Below, piece by piece: positions 1-6,045 of a stretch of 7,354 nucleotides of DNA. How positions within the stretch are numbered: the stretch's first letter is position 1; each line of letters opens with the position of its first letter. Under the pieces are notes generated by a model that was not told where the DNA came from, searched no databases, and worked only from the letters and a program-made list of their open reading frames with translations. A program made the translations under genes and the position numbers. Origin of the DNA: Pseudobdellovibrionaceae bacterium (GTDB lineage Bacteria; Bdellovibrionota; Bdellovibrionia; Bdellovibrionales; Bdellovibrionaceae); contig JACMRP010000337.1 in NCBI GenBank assembly GCA_014376325.1, positions 1 to 7,354 of the forward strand. The letters run 5' to 3'.

Positions 1-724
1 CGCGATCATCGGATTCGCGCACGAAATTCGTTTCGAGCACGTCTTCTCCTAAAAGATAATTTGCTAACGTCGACTTACCAACACCAGATGATCCAATAAA
101 TACGGACGTTTTGCCGCGCACAAAATAATTGCGAAGTTCGATCAAATTCATTCCGGTCATGACACTCACTGCATGAACGATGAATCCCGGAAACTCTAAT
201 CTCACCGCCTCAACCAAATCTTGCGGCTGCTGACCAAGTTCCGCCTTCGTGATCAAGACTATCGGCAGCGCACCGCTATCACTCGCAATATTTAAGTATC
301 TTTCCATTCGTGCCCAATTAAAGTCCAAATTCGCGGATGTAACAATGAAAGCATAATTCACGTTACTCGCTAAAATCTGCGCTTCGTTAGAAGACCCAAC
401 CGATTTTCGATAGAGGCAAGTTTGTCGCGTGAATACTTTTCAGATAAGTGCCACCGACTGATTTTCTTCTAAGTGGCAAGCGATCCAGTCACCGAACGAT
501 GGCGTGTCCATACGCGATTCGACTTGATGTCTAAAACGTCCCGATAACTCCGACCAAACGCTGATTTCAGACGAAATTTGTATTCGCCAGCGACCTTTTT
601 CTTCCCCCACGACCCTCGCAAGGGTGGATTTTCCAAACTCGTACTCTGGATCGTTTTCAATTTGTTGTTCAAAAAATTCGTTCCATCCCCAATCGAGGAG
701 GAATTTTTGCTGATTTATAATCAA
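1..724 (-). pseudogene. rsgA: RsgA ribosome small-subunit-dependent GTPase, interrupted by one in-frame TGA, 3' part outside window
   Basis: RsgA is a circularly permuted GTPase that acts in late maturation of the 30S ribosomal subunit. The start is TTG at 722-724, with AGGAG five bases upstream and no better ATG. Codons 1-94 match the RsgA N-terminal OB-fold region (WGWNEFF, ARVVGEEKGRW, SELSGRFRHQ, GDWIACHL). Codon 95 is TGA at 440-442. Reading on in the same frame gives about 146 sense codons to the window edge with clear RsgA motifs: YRKSVGSSNEAQ (about 105-116), G4 as TKAE (159-162), G5 SVMTG (187-191), P-loop GSSGVGKST (211-219), and VRESDDR at the edge. Motif spacing is normal, so the only visible lesion is the stop codon. 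The last third of the gene, including the G3 motif and the zinc-binding domain, lies outside. The family call is secure. Whether the gene is dead, read through, or a sequencing error cannot be decided from the window. Confidence 0.85.
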
Positions 725-811
725 GCAGACTCCTAAAGTTAAAAATTAAACTTTGGTCGTCTTCTGCCGATGTTTTGAGGAGCTAAAATCTAAAAATGAA
801 TTTTATTAGCT

Positions 812-862
812 TTAAAGACAAAAGAGGACCGACTTCGAAATGATAATTTTATTAGCAATCAT
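812..862 (-). CDS. Possible 16-codon leader ORF upstream of rsgA
   Basis: ATG at 860-862 is preceded by a near-perfect Shine-Dalgarno sequence, AAGGAGG (867-873), four bases upstream. The ORF encodes MIANKIIISKSVLFCL and stops with TAA at 812-814. It lies about 87 bases before the rsgA start on the same strand. The peptide is short and hydrophobic and I recognise no family. The strong ribosome-binding site is the main support. The SD can pair with a segment inside the ORF (see the regulatory leader entry), which is the layout of a translated leader peptide. It could equally be the remains of a lost gene or a chance ORF. Confidence 0.35.
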   Translation of the reverse strand: MIANKIIISKSVLFCL

Positions 863-898
863 AGGTCCTCCTTGGTGAATAAGCGCCAATGGGCGCTT
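814..898 (-). promoter_or_regulatory. Structured leader region upstream of rsgA (SD-sequestering / attenuator-like)
   Basis: Read on the minus strand, a perfect 7-bp hairpin AAGCGCC-CATT-GGCGCTT (898-881) is followed by AAGGAGG (873-867) and the 16-codon ORF. GAGGACC (870-864), which includes most of that SD, is an exact inverted repeat of GGTCCTC (830-824). An inner ATGAT/ATCAT pairing shortens the 33-base loop. The second arm is followed directly by TTTTGTCTTT (823-814), so the same stem could both hide the SD and act as a weak intrinsic terminator ahead of rsgA. These repeats are directly visible; the regulatory role is inferred. A weak upstream promoter (TTTTCA, 17 bases, TAGCAT, ending near 920) is possible. 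Confidence 0.35.
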
Positions 899-953
899 GA
901 AAGCATTTCTAATTCAAAAATGCTAAAATCAATGAACAGGGTTGAAAATAAAC

Positions 954-985
954 AAAAGGCTCCTGTTTTGCAAGAGCCATTTTTT
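954..985. terminator. Bidirectional intrinsic terminator
   Basis: GGCTC (958-962) pairs with GAGCC (974-978) around an 11-base loop. On the minus strand the stem is followed by TTTTGTTT, and on the plus strand by ATTTTTT, with A-runs opposite that extend the stem. It sits 9 bases beyond the stop codon of the 36-residue basic ORF, so it most likely ends the tex unit on the minus strand. No plus-strand gene that would need it was found upstream. Confidence 0.65.
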
Positions 986-993
986 AAGGTCTC

Positions 994-1104
994 TTAAGAA
1001 GCGCGAGCTTTCGTCATTCTTTTCTTCTTAGTCAGTCTCTTCGCTTTTGCGCGAGAGCTCTTTTTACGGTTCTTCGTTTTAGAAGCAGTTGCTTTCTTTG
1101 CCAT
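994..1104 (-). CDS. 36-residue Lys/Arg-rich microprotein downstream of tex
   Basis: This ORF begins at ATG 1102-1104 and ends at TAA 994-996. The product starts MAKKATASKTKNRKKSSR. It has 12 Lys and 5 Arg among 36 residues, no acidic residue, no Cys, and is rich in Ser, Thr and Ala. A clear ribosome-binding site, AAGGGGATACACC-ATG, begins within the TAA stop codon of tex 11 bases upstream, which suggests translational coupling, and a terminator follows directly. The composition fits binding to DNA or RNA, like a histone H1 tail or a very small ribosomal-type protein. It shares the MAKKA opening with the histone-like protein at the head of the same gene run. I do not recognise a named family. 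The good RBS, tight spacing and terminator argue that it is real despite its length. Confidence 0.65.
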   Translation of the reverse strand: MAKKATASKTKNRKKSSRAKAKRLTKKKRMTKARAS

Positions 1105-1115
1105 GGTGTATCCCC

Positions 1116-3539
1116 TTATTTTTTATCGTTAGTATTTAATAATGCTGCAAATGGATTGTTGAATGGATTGCCCGCAGGTTTCTGATCACGGCCGCCCATG
1201 GCGCCACGTGGCTGATCTTGCCTTGGTCCACCACGATCGCTGCGATCACCGGTTCTGCCCGGCGCATGTTTCGGTCTCGCTCCAGGTTTTGGTGCTGCCG
1301 GTTTTCCGCCAGCTGCGCTTCCCTGGGCTCCCCGCTCGGATTTCATTTCGCGCGGAGCTTTGTGCTCAGGAGCATCGTCCATTCGCATCGTCAGTGAAAT
1401 CTGGTTTTTGCCCATATCCACTTTCAAAACTTTGACGTTCACCTGATCGCCCGGATTCACGACTTTGCGTGGATCGTCGACGAACTTATTCGATAAAGCG
1501 CTGATGTGAACTAAGCCGTCTTGATGAACACCGATATCGACGAAAGCACCAAAATTTGTGACGTTAGTCACGATGCCCGTGCAAATCATGCCTTCTTTCA
1601 AATCTTTCACTTCAAAAATATCATCACGGAACTGAAAAACTTTAAAGTGATCACGCGGATCCCGGCCCGGTTTTTCAAGTTCTTTCACGATGTCGTCGAA
1701 AGTGAACTCGCCGACCAACTTTGCCCACTTCGTTCGAAGCGTCAGCAGTTTTTTTGCACCTTCGCCGATGACCTCAGGAATCGCGCAACCAAGCTCTTGA
1801 ACCATGTCACGGACTGCGGTGTAACGCTCAGGATGAATGCCGGTGTTATCAAGGACTACTTTACCGCCCTGAATTCGCAAAAATCCGGCAGCTTGCTCGT
1901 AAACCTTCGTCGAAAATTTCGGAACTTTCAAAAGCTCCGAGCGATCCGTAAATAGACCTTTCGTCTTGCGATGCTCAATAATGTTACCCGCCAGCGCGGG
2001 ACCAATACCAGAAACAAACGAAAGCAACGGTGCCGAGGCCGTGTTTAAATCGACGCCCACGTTATTCACGCAAGATTCGACAACGGCTTCCAAAGATTTT
2101 TTTAACGACGTCTGATTCACGTCATGTTGATACTGACCGACACCTATAGATTTTGGATCTACTTTAACTAGTTCGGCCAATGGATCTTGCAGCCGACGAG
2201 CGATAGAAATTGCGCCCTTCACGGTCAAATCTAAATCTGGGAATTCGGTGCGTGCAATCTCTGATGCAGAATAAACGCTAGCGCCGGATTCGTTCACCAT
2301 GATGACCGGAATATTCGAACCAAGTTCTTTCAGAATCTTGCGCAGGAAAACTTCCGTTTCTCTGCCCGCAGTTCCGTTACCGACCGCGATGGCTTCGATT
2401 GTGATTTGTTTTAGAACCTCTTTAAATAATACTTTTGCTTTTTCTTCGGCGTTATCACCTAAAGTGTAAAGCACGGTATGAGAAATAAAATTTCCACCCT
2501 TGTCGATAAGCGCGACTTTACAACCGGTACGCAATCCTGGATCCACGCCAAGAATTACTTTCGGACCGTAAGGCGAAGCGAGCATCAGTTTTCGTACGTT
2601 TTCTGCAAAAACCTTGATCGCATCTTCATCGGCTTTTTCTTTCAGTACGCGATGAACTTCATTTACGACGGAAGGAACCACGTAAACGTTCAGTGCTAAA
2701 CGCGCGCAATTCGCTAAATAAGCACCGATCGCGTCGTCAGGATTTTTCGTCGCGAATGCTACGAATGAACGAAGCAATTCTTCTTCGTCGCCTTTAACGT
2801 CGACCGAAAGTTCCTCTTCTTGCCATCCGCGGCGCATGGCCATGTAACGATGAGAACTTTTAGTTTCCGCAAGGCTCTTCACCGACTCTTCAAACTCTTT
2901 GTACATTTCGAATTTAGAGTGCGGTTTGTAACCTTTGGCCGCTTTCGCGATCACGCGGCCTTTTTCCATATAATTCTTTTGGACCATCAAACGTAAATCG
3001 GCATCGTTCGCGATACGATCCACGATGATGTCTTGAGCAAATTTAAGTGCGTCTTCGTATGTGACAATCTTGGCGGCGGCGTTCAGGTAATTCTTCGCCT
3101 TCATTTCCATCGTTGCGTCGTCTTTTAATAGACCGTGCCCAATATCCCAAATCCAATTTGCCAATGGCTCTAAACCAGCCTCGCGCGCGATCGTCGCTTT
3201 GGTTTTCTTTTTCTTTTTGAACGGCTTGTAAATCTCTTCGAGCTCACCCAAGTCCCAAGAAACGTCGATGCGTTTTTTGACTTCGGCAGTCAGATTGTTC
3301 TGTTCGCCAATTTCCTTCAAAAGGAAAGTCTTTCGCTTCACGATTTCGTTGTAATTTTCATGCCCGTCTAAAACCGCGCGGATCTGAACCTCATCGAGGT
3401 TCCCCGTTTTTTCTTTGCGGTAGCGAGCAATGAATGGAACCGTACCGCCTTCGGCAGCCAGTTCGATAACCGTCGCCGCAGATTTTGCGGGAACAGTGGG
3501 AAGAATACGAGATAGATAACTCTGAAGAGCTTGATCCAT
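1116..3539 (-). CDS. tex: Tex family RNA-binding transcription accessory protein
   Basis: Tex is a cytoplasmic nucleic-acid-binding protein related to eukaryotic Spt6 and linked to transcription. The 807-residue product has the full domain order: N-terminal helical Tex region (about 1-200, with FIARYRKEKTGNLDEVQIR at 36-54 and EIYKPFKKKKKTKA at 102-115), YqgF/RNase H-like domain (about 326-452, GVDPGLRTGCK and GNGTAGRETE), helix-hairpin-helix region (about 500-570, after GVGQYQHDVNQ and NNVGVDLNTAS), and a C-terminal S1 domain (about 648-720, GIVTNVTNFGAFVDIGVHQD). Residues 725-807 add a Pro/Gly/Arg-rich, probably disordered tail ending in NPFNNPFAALL, making it longer than the roughly 775 residues usual for enterobacterial Tex. 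The start is ATG 3537-3539 with AGAGG four bases upstream. It lies 42 bases after infA and 11 before the basic microprotein, presumably in one operon. No frameshift is seen. Confidence 0.97.
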   Translation of the reverse strand: MDQALQSYLSRILPTVPAKSAATVIELAAEGGTVPFIARYRKEKTGNLDEVQIRAVLDGHENYNEIVKRKTFLLKEIGEQNNLTAEVKKRIDVSWDLGELEEIYKPFKKKKKTKATIAREAGLEPLANWIWDIGHGLLKDDATMEMKAKNYLNAAAKIVTYEDALKFAQDIIVDRIANDADLRLMVQKNYMEKGRVIAKAAKGYKPHSKFEMYKEFEESVKSLAETKSSHRYMAMRRGWQEEELSVDVKGDEEELLRSFVAFATKNPDDAIGAYLANCARLALNVYVVPSVVNEVHRVLKEKADEDAIKVFAENVRKLMLASPYGPKVILGVDPGLRTGCKVALIDKGGNFISHTVLYTLGDNAEEKAKVLFKEVLKQITIEAIAVGNGTAGRETEVFLRKILKELGSNIPVIMVNESGASVYSASEIARTEFPDLDLTVKGAISIARRLQDPLAELVKVDPKSIGVGQYQHDVNQTSLKKSLEAVVESCVNNVGVDLNTASAPLLSFVSGIGPALAGNIIEHRKTKGLFTDRSELLKVPKFSTKVYEQAAGFLRIQGGKVVLDNTGIHPERYTAVRDMVQELGCAIPEVIGEGAKKLLTLRTKWAKLVGEFTFDDIVKELEKPGRDPRDHFKVFQFRDDIFEVKDLKEGMICTGIVTNVTNFGAFVDIGVHQDGLVHISALSNKFVDDPRKVVNPGDQVNVKVLKVDMGKNQISLTMRMDDAPEHKAPREMKSERGAQGSAAGGKPAAPKPGARPKHAPGRTGDRSDRGGPRQDQPRGAMGGRDQKPAGNPFNNPFAALLNTNDKK

Positions 3540-3581
3540 AATACCTCTATTTTGATGGACGAATACGAGAGATCAAATGAA

Positions 3582-3800
3582 TTATTTGTGACGGTACATA
3601 ATGAGGCCATGAGTTGGATCGTACGGAGAAACTCCGACCGTCACTCGATCGCCGACGACAACACGAATGTTGAATCGGCGCATCTTTCCGCATAATTTTG
3701 CAGAAATGTCCACTTTGTTGTCTAATTGAACTTTATAGATGCCACCCGCGAGCGCATCTATAACCTTACCATCTAATTGTGCTAAATCGTCTTTTGCCAT
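3582..3800 (-). CDS. infA: Translation initiation factor IF-1
   Basis: IF-1 binds the A site of the 30S subunit during initiation and consists of one S1-like OB-fold. I chose ATG 3798-3800, giving MAKDDLAQLDGKVIDALAGG and exactly 72 residues, the family's standard length. An upstream TTG at 3807-3809 would add three residues, but its codons fall on the GAGGGG ribosome-binding sequence. Key family text is present: GGIYKVQLDN, CGKMRRFNIRVVVGDRVTV (38-56), SPYDPTHGLIMYRHK at the C-terminus. The KM(R) core and SPYD match IF-1 broadly, while GLIMYRHK differs from the common GRITYRYK. The SD is unusually close to this ATG. The gene sits between the histone-like gene (50-base gap) and tex (42-base gap), all on the minus strand. 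Confidence 0.95.
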   Translation of the reverse strand: MAKDDLAQLDGKVIDALAGGIYKVQLDNKVDISAKLCGKMRRFNIRVVVGDRVTVGVSPYDPTHGLIMYRHK

Positions 3801-3850
3801 GCCCCTCAATTTGTAGGTGAGTTTTGGATGCTAAGCAATAAATTTTTATA

Positions 3851-4426
3851 CTAGCTCGTCTTATAGTTACTGATCAGCATCTTGATTCCCTGCTCAAAGA
3901 GAACTTCCAACCGATCATTATCATTCGACAAAATATAACCCCAACCCAAAACTTTGTGTTGAAGAGGCTTGTTAGCTTCGAACTGAGCAGACATGTTATA
4001 AACCTGAGGCTTCTCAGATTTATACTTCGTATGCAGATCTCCCCAACGACCAAGTTCTTCGAGGCCTAACTTTTCCGCTTTCAATTGCTTTGCGGATTTT
4101 TCTTTCGGCGGCTTGGGAGGTTTCGGTGCTTTCGGGGGCTTAGGTTCCTTCGGTGGCTTCGCTTCTTTGACGGCGACCGCCTTAGGCTCCTTCACGAAAA
4201 CCGCTTTTTCAACAACGGCTTCCTTTGCAACGGCAACTTTCGCGGGTTTATCCACGACTTTTTCAACCTTCGCTGCTTTCGCTGGCGGAGCCGGCTTCAC
4301 GGCCTTCGCTAGTTTAGCAGGAGCAGGTTTCGCTGCAGCCTTGACTGGTTTTGCTGCAGCTTTCGCAGGCACTTTCGCTTTTGCGACTTCACTTTTTGCA
4401 TTTTTTTTCGCGGCTTTTTTTGCCAT
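3851..4426 (-). CDS. Histone H1-like Lys/Ala/Pro-rich protein with Tudor-like C-terminal domain
   Basis: The 191-residue product has two parts. Residues 1-115 are low-complexity Lys/Ala/Pro, resembling bacterial histone H1-like or AlgP-type tails, with a PPK-type run at about 90-109 (KPPKEPKPPKAPKPPKPP). Residues 116-191 are ordinary sequence with LGRWGDLHTKY, FEANKPLQHKVLGWGYI (149-165) and RLEVLFEQGIKMLISNYK (172-189). The last segment resembles, by eye, the C-terminal Tudor/SH3-like domain of UvrD/PcrA helicases (H-x-x-x-G-x-G ... RLxVxFxxGIKxLxxxY), which in PcrA contacts RNA polymerase. The start is ATG 4424-4426; a TAG lies two codons upstream and GGGAG is 11 bases away. No signal peptide is seen, so a nucleoid or RNA polymerase location is likely. 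It is the first gene of the infA-tex run and is divergent from lpxD. The exact role is unknown. Confidence 0.85.
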   Translation of the reverse strand: MAKKAAKKNAKSEVAKAKVPAKAAAKPVKAAAKPAPAKLAKAVKPAPPAKAAKVEKVVDKPAKVAVAKEAVVEKAVFVKEPKAVAVKEAKPPKEPKPPKAPKPPKPPKEKSAKQLKAEKLGLEELGRWGDLHTKYKSEKPQVYNMSAQFEANKPLQHKVLGWGYILSNDNDRLEVLFEQGIKMLISNYKTS

Positions 4427-4442
4427 AGACTAATATTCTCCC

Positions 4443-4471
4443 GTTATCCAAGAAGATCTACGAACGGTCAA
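4443..4471 (-). promoter_or_regulatory. Candidate sigma-70-type promoter for the histone-like gene
   Basis: On the minus strand TTGACC (4471-4466) is followed after 17 bases by GATAAC (4448-4443), a good -35 and a fair -10. It would start transcription near 4436, only about ten bases before the ATG, so the message would lack most of the GGGAG sequence and be almost leaderless. An alternative pair, TTGATG, 16 bases, TAGTAT, lies further upstream. It is the only promoter-like element I see at the head of the minus-strand gene run. Confidence 0.35.
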
Positions 4472-4493
4472 AATCCCTTAACATAAGCAGACT

Positions 4494-4499
4494 TATACT
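4494..4499 (+). promoter_or_regulatory. Candidate -10 element for the lpxD unit
   Basis: TATACT is one base from the TATAAT consensus and lies about 70 bases before the chosen lpxD ATG. No convincing -35 hexamer is found 16-18 bases upstream, so this is only a candidate. It lies in the divergent intergenic region shared with the histone-like gene. Confidence 0.25.
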
Positions 4500-4569
4500 A
4501 TTTTTCGACGTCTTGACATCAAAAAATTTATGGGTTTCTCTTGTGCGAGGCATCACCAAAGGAATGTTT

Positions 4570-5616
4570 ATGATTTCAGCATCACAGATTCGCGAGATTC
4601 CCGGCGAAATTCTGCACTATGTTCAAGGACCTCTCGATTCAAAAGCTCAGCGGGTACTACCTCCAGAACTTGCCAATTCCGACAGCCTCGTTTTTGTGAG
4701 TAAAGCCGCGCAACTCAGCCTCGCTCTCGAGCGAAAGGCATCGATTATTATTGCTCACAAAAGCTTGAACATTCCTGAAAAGGCACCCGCCTGCTTTTTC
4801 ACCACTTCTCATGTAACCTTGGCGATGGCTATGGTCGGCACGCTCTTCGATAAAAAAATTCAACGCTTTCATCAAGATGAGCACATCCATCCAAAAAGTT
4901 CGGTCCATCCTTCGGCGCAGCTAGGCAAAAATGTCATCGTTGGACCTTGCGCGGTGATCGGAGCCGAAGTGCACGTCGGCAACAACAGCATCATTGGTGC
5001 GAACGCCGTGATCGAAAGTCATGCCCGCATCGGTGCCAATACCATTATTCATCCTCAGGCATACATTGGCACTTACTGCGAAGTGGGTTCATTTTGCGAA
5101 ATCCAACCGCACGTAACAATTGGCGCGGATGGTTTTGGCTTCGTCCCGCTGAAAGACTCTCACCCAGTGAAAATTCCTCAATTAGGAAAAGTGATCATCG
5201 AAGACCATGTTGAAATCGGCGCAAACTGCACAATCGATCGCGCGGCCCTCACCGAAACACGCATCCGCTCCGGCGTAAAACTCGACAAGCAATGTCACAT
5301 TGCTCATAATTGCGATGTCGGCGAAAACAGCATGGGAGCCGGCGGCTTCATGATGGCGGGCTCCAGCAAAACTGGAAAGAACTTTATGGCCGGCGGCAAC
5401 GCGCTGATTTCGGATCACGTGGAGGTTGGCGATAATGTCATGATCGCGGGACTTTCCGGTGTCACAAAAGATATTACCGAACCAGGTCAATATGGTGGCT
5501 ATCCTTTACAAGGACTCAAAGATTCACTAAAAACATTAACAAACACGACTCATCTTACGGCCATGCGCAAACAGCTCAGTCGTATTTTGAAACATCTGAA
5601 TTTATCAGAAGAGTAA
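4570..5616 (+). CDS. lpxD: UDP-3-O-acylglucosamine N-acyltransferase LpxD
   Basis: LpxD transfers a hydroxyacyl chain from acyl-ACP to the 2-amino group of UDP-3-O-acyl-glucosamine, the third step of lipid A synthesis, in the cytoplasm. I chose ATG 4570 ([15 protein letters not shown], 348 residues) because AAAGGA lies six bases upstream. The ATG at 4564 abuts that sequence, and a TTG at 4513 would add 19 unrelated residues. E. coli LpxD has 341. Numbering from this start, residues 1-100 are the uridine-binding N-terminal domain, about 105-315 form a left-handed beta-helix of hexapeptide repeats ([31 protein letters not shown]), and a short helical tail follows. QCHIAHNC contains His246, equivalent to the catalytic His239 of E. 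coli. [13 protein letters not shown] is also typical. The gene is not next to lpxA, fabZ or bamA here. It is followed after 10 bases by a membrane protein gene. Confidence 0.95.
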   Translation: MISASQIREIPGEILHYVQGPLDSKAQRVLPPELANSDSLVFVSKAAQLSLALERKASIIIAHKSLNIPEKAPACFFTTSHVTLAMAMVGTLFDKKIQRFHQDEHIHPKSSVHPSAQLGKNVIVGPCAVIGAEVHVGNNSIIGANAVIESHARIGANTIIHPQAYIGTYCEVGSFCEIQPHVTIGADGFGFVPLKDSHPVKIPQLGKVIIEDHVEIGANCTIDRAALTETRIRSGVKLDKQCHIAHNCDVGENSMGAGGFMMAGSSKTGKNFMAGGNALISDHVEVGDNVMIAGLSGVTKDITEPGQYGGYPLQGLKDSLKTLTNTTHLTAMRKQLSRILKHLNLSEE

Positions 5617-5626
5617 AGGGGTCCCT

Positions 5627-5992
5627 ATGCCTTATGAATTCTACAAAGTTCTTCACATCATCGGCTTGTTGCTTTTATTTTTTGGCCTGAGCAGCGCGAT
5701 GACCTTGAAACTTGCCGGCGTGCCTTTCCAAGGACCCGCAAAAAAACTGGCCATGATTTGCCACGGAATCGGTTTGACCGTCATGCTCATCGCCGGCTTC
5801 GGCCTGACCGCTAAAATGGGAATGATGGGAAATCTCCCTGGCTGGGTTTACGCAAAACTAGGAATCTGGGTTATCTTAGGCGGCTCGATAGCACTGGCAA
5901 AACGCAAAGGCGATATCGGCTGGCCACTCATGATCCTCTTCGTAGGCCTGGGCGCCACCGCAGCCTACCTAGCAATCTACAAACCCTTCTAA
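5627..5992 (+). CDS. Small four-helix membrane protein (SirB2/CopD-like, tentative)
   Basis: This 121-residue product has four hydrophobic segments, at about 6-25, 42-61, 73-91 and 98-117, with short loops, so it is an inner-membrane protein. Helix 1 carries YKVLHIIGLLLLFFG with His10, helix 2 begins CHGIGL with His46, and helix 3 contains GWVYAKLGIW. Paired membrane histidines in a short four-helix protein recall the SirB2 and CopD-like families, and heme or metal binding is possible but not shown. The ATG at 5627 has AAAGGGG five bases upstream. The start lies 10 bases after the lpxD stop, so the two are almost certainly co-transcribed. No functional link to lipid A is evident beyond that. 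Confidence 0.8.
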   Translation: MPYEFYKVLHIIGLLLLFFGLSSAMTLKLAGVPFQGPAKKLAMICHGIGLTVMLIAGFGLTAKMGMMGNLPGWVYAKLGIWVILGGSIALAKRKGDIGWPLMILFVGLGATAAYLAIYKPF

Positions 5993-6000
5993 AGGTACGT

Positions 6001-6026
6001 TCGACCGAAGGTCGACCTTCGGTCGA
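6001..6026. repeat. Perfect 26-bp palindrome between convergent genes
   Basis: The sequence starts TCGACCGAAGG and ends in its exact reverse complement CCTTCGGTCGA, with a central TCGA, so every base of the 26 is paired. TCGACC recurs three times at 10-11-base spacing (6001, 6012 and 6023). It lies between the stop codons of the membrane protein (5992) and the convergent secreted protein (6046). No T-run follows on either strand, so it is not a standard intrinsic terminator, although an 11-bp RNA stem with a UCGA loop could still stop or protect the 3' ends of both transcripts. Confidence 0.8.
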
Positions 6027-6045
6027 CCAAAGAAAATCGCTTTTC

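Noticed and set aside
881..985. A plus-strand small RNA made of three hairpins (881-898, 902-924, 958-978) ending in ATTTTTT
   Set aside because: The hairpins and T-run are real, but no plus-strand promoter was found and the same sequences are explained by the tex-unit terminator and the rsgA leader on the minus strand. Only RNA-seq could revive it.
1163..2699. Plus-strand open frames of 73-144 codons inside tex
   Set aside because: They are antisense to an intact, fully matched Tex coding sequence, and their translations resemble no protein.
3801..3809. TTG at 3807-3809 as infA start
   Set aside because: It would make IF-1 75 residues long and put the GAGGGG sequence inside the gene; the 72-residue form from ATG 3800 has the standard length and MAKDD opening.
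4085..4433. Plus-strand open frames of 75 and 106 codons, Gly/Phe/Ala-rich
   Set aside because: They lie antisense to the low-complexity Lys/Ala/Pro tail of the histone-like gene; the repeats there keep other frames open. No family resemblance and no ribosome-binding site.
4513..4569. TTG start and extra 19 residues for LpxD, and TTGACA at 4513 as a -35 box
   Set aside because: The extra residues match nothing in LpxD, and AAAGGA fits the ATG at 4570. No -10 hexamer is found 16-18 bases after the TTGACA.
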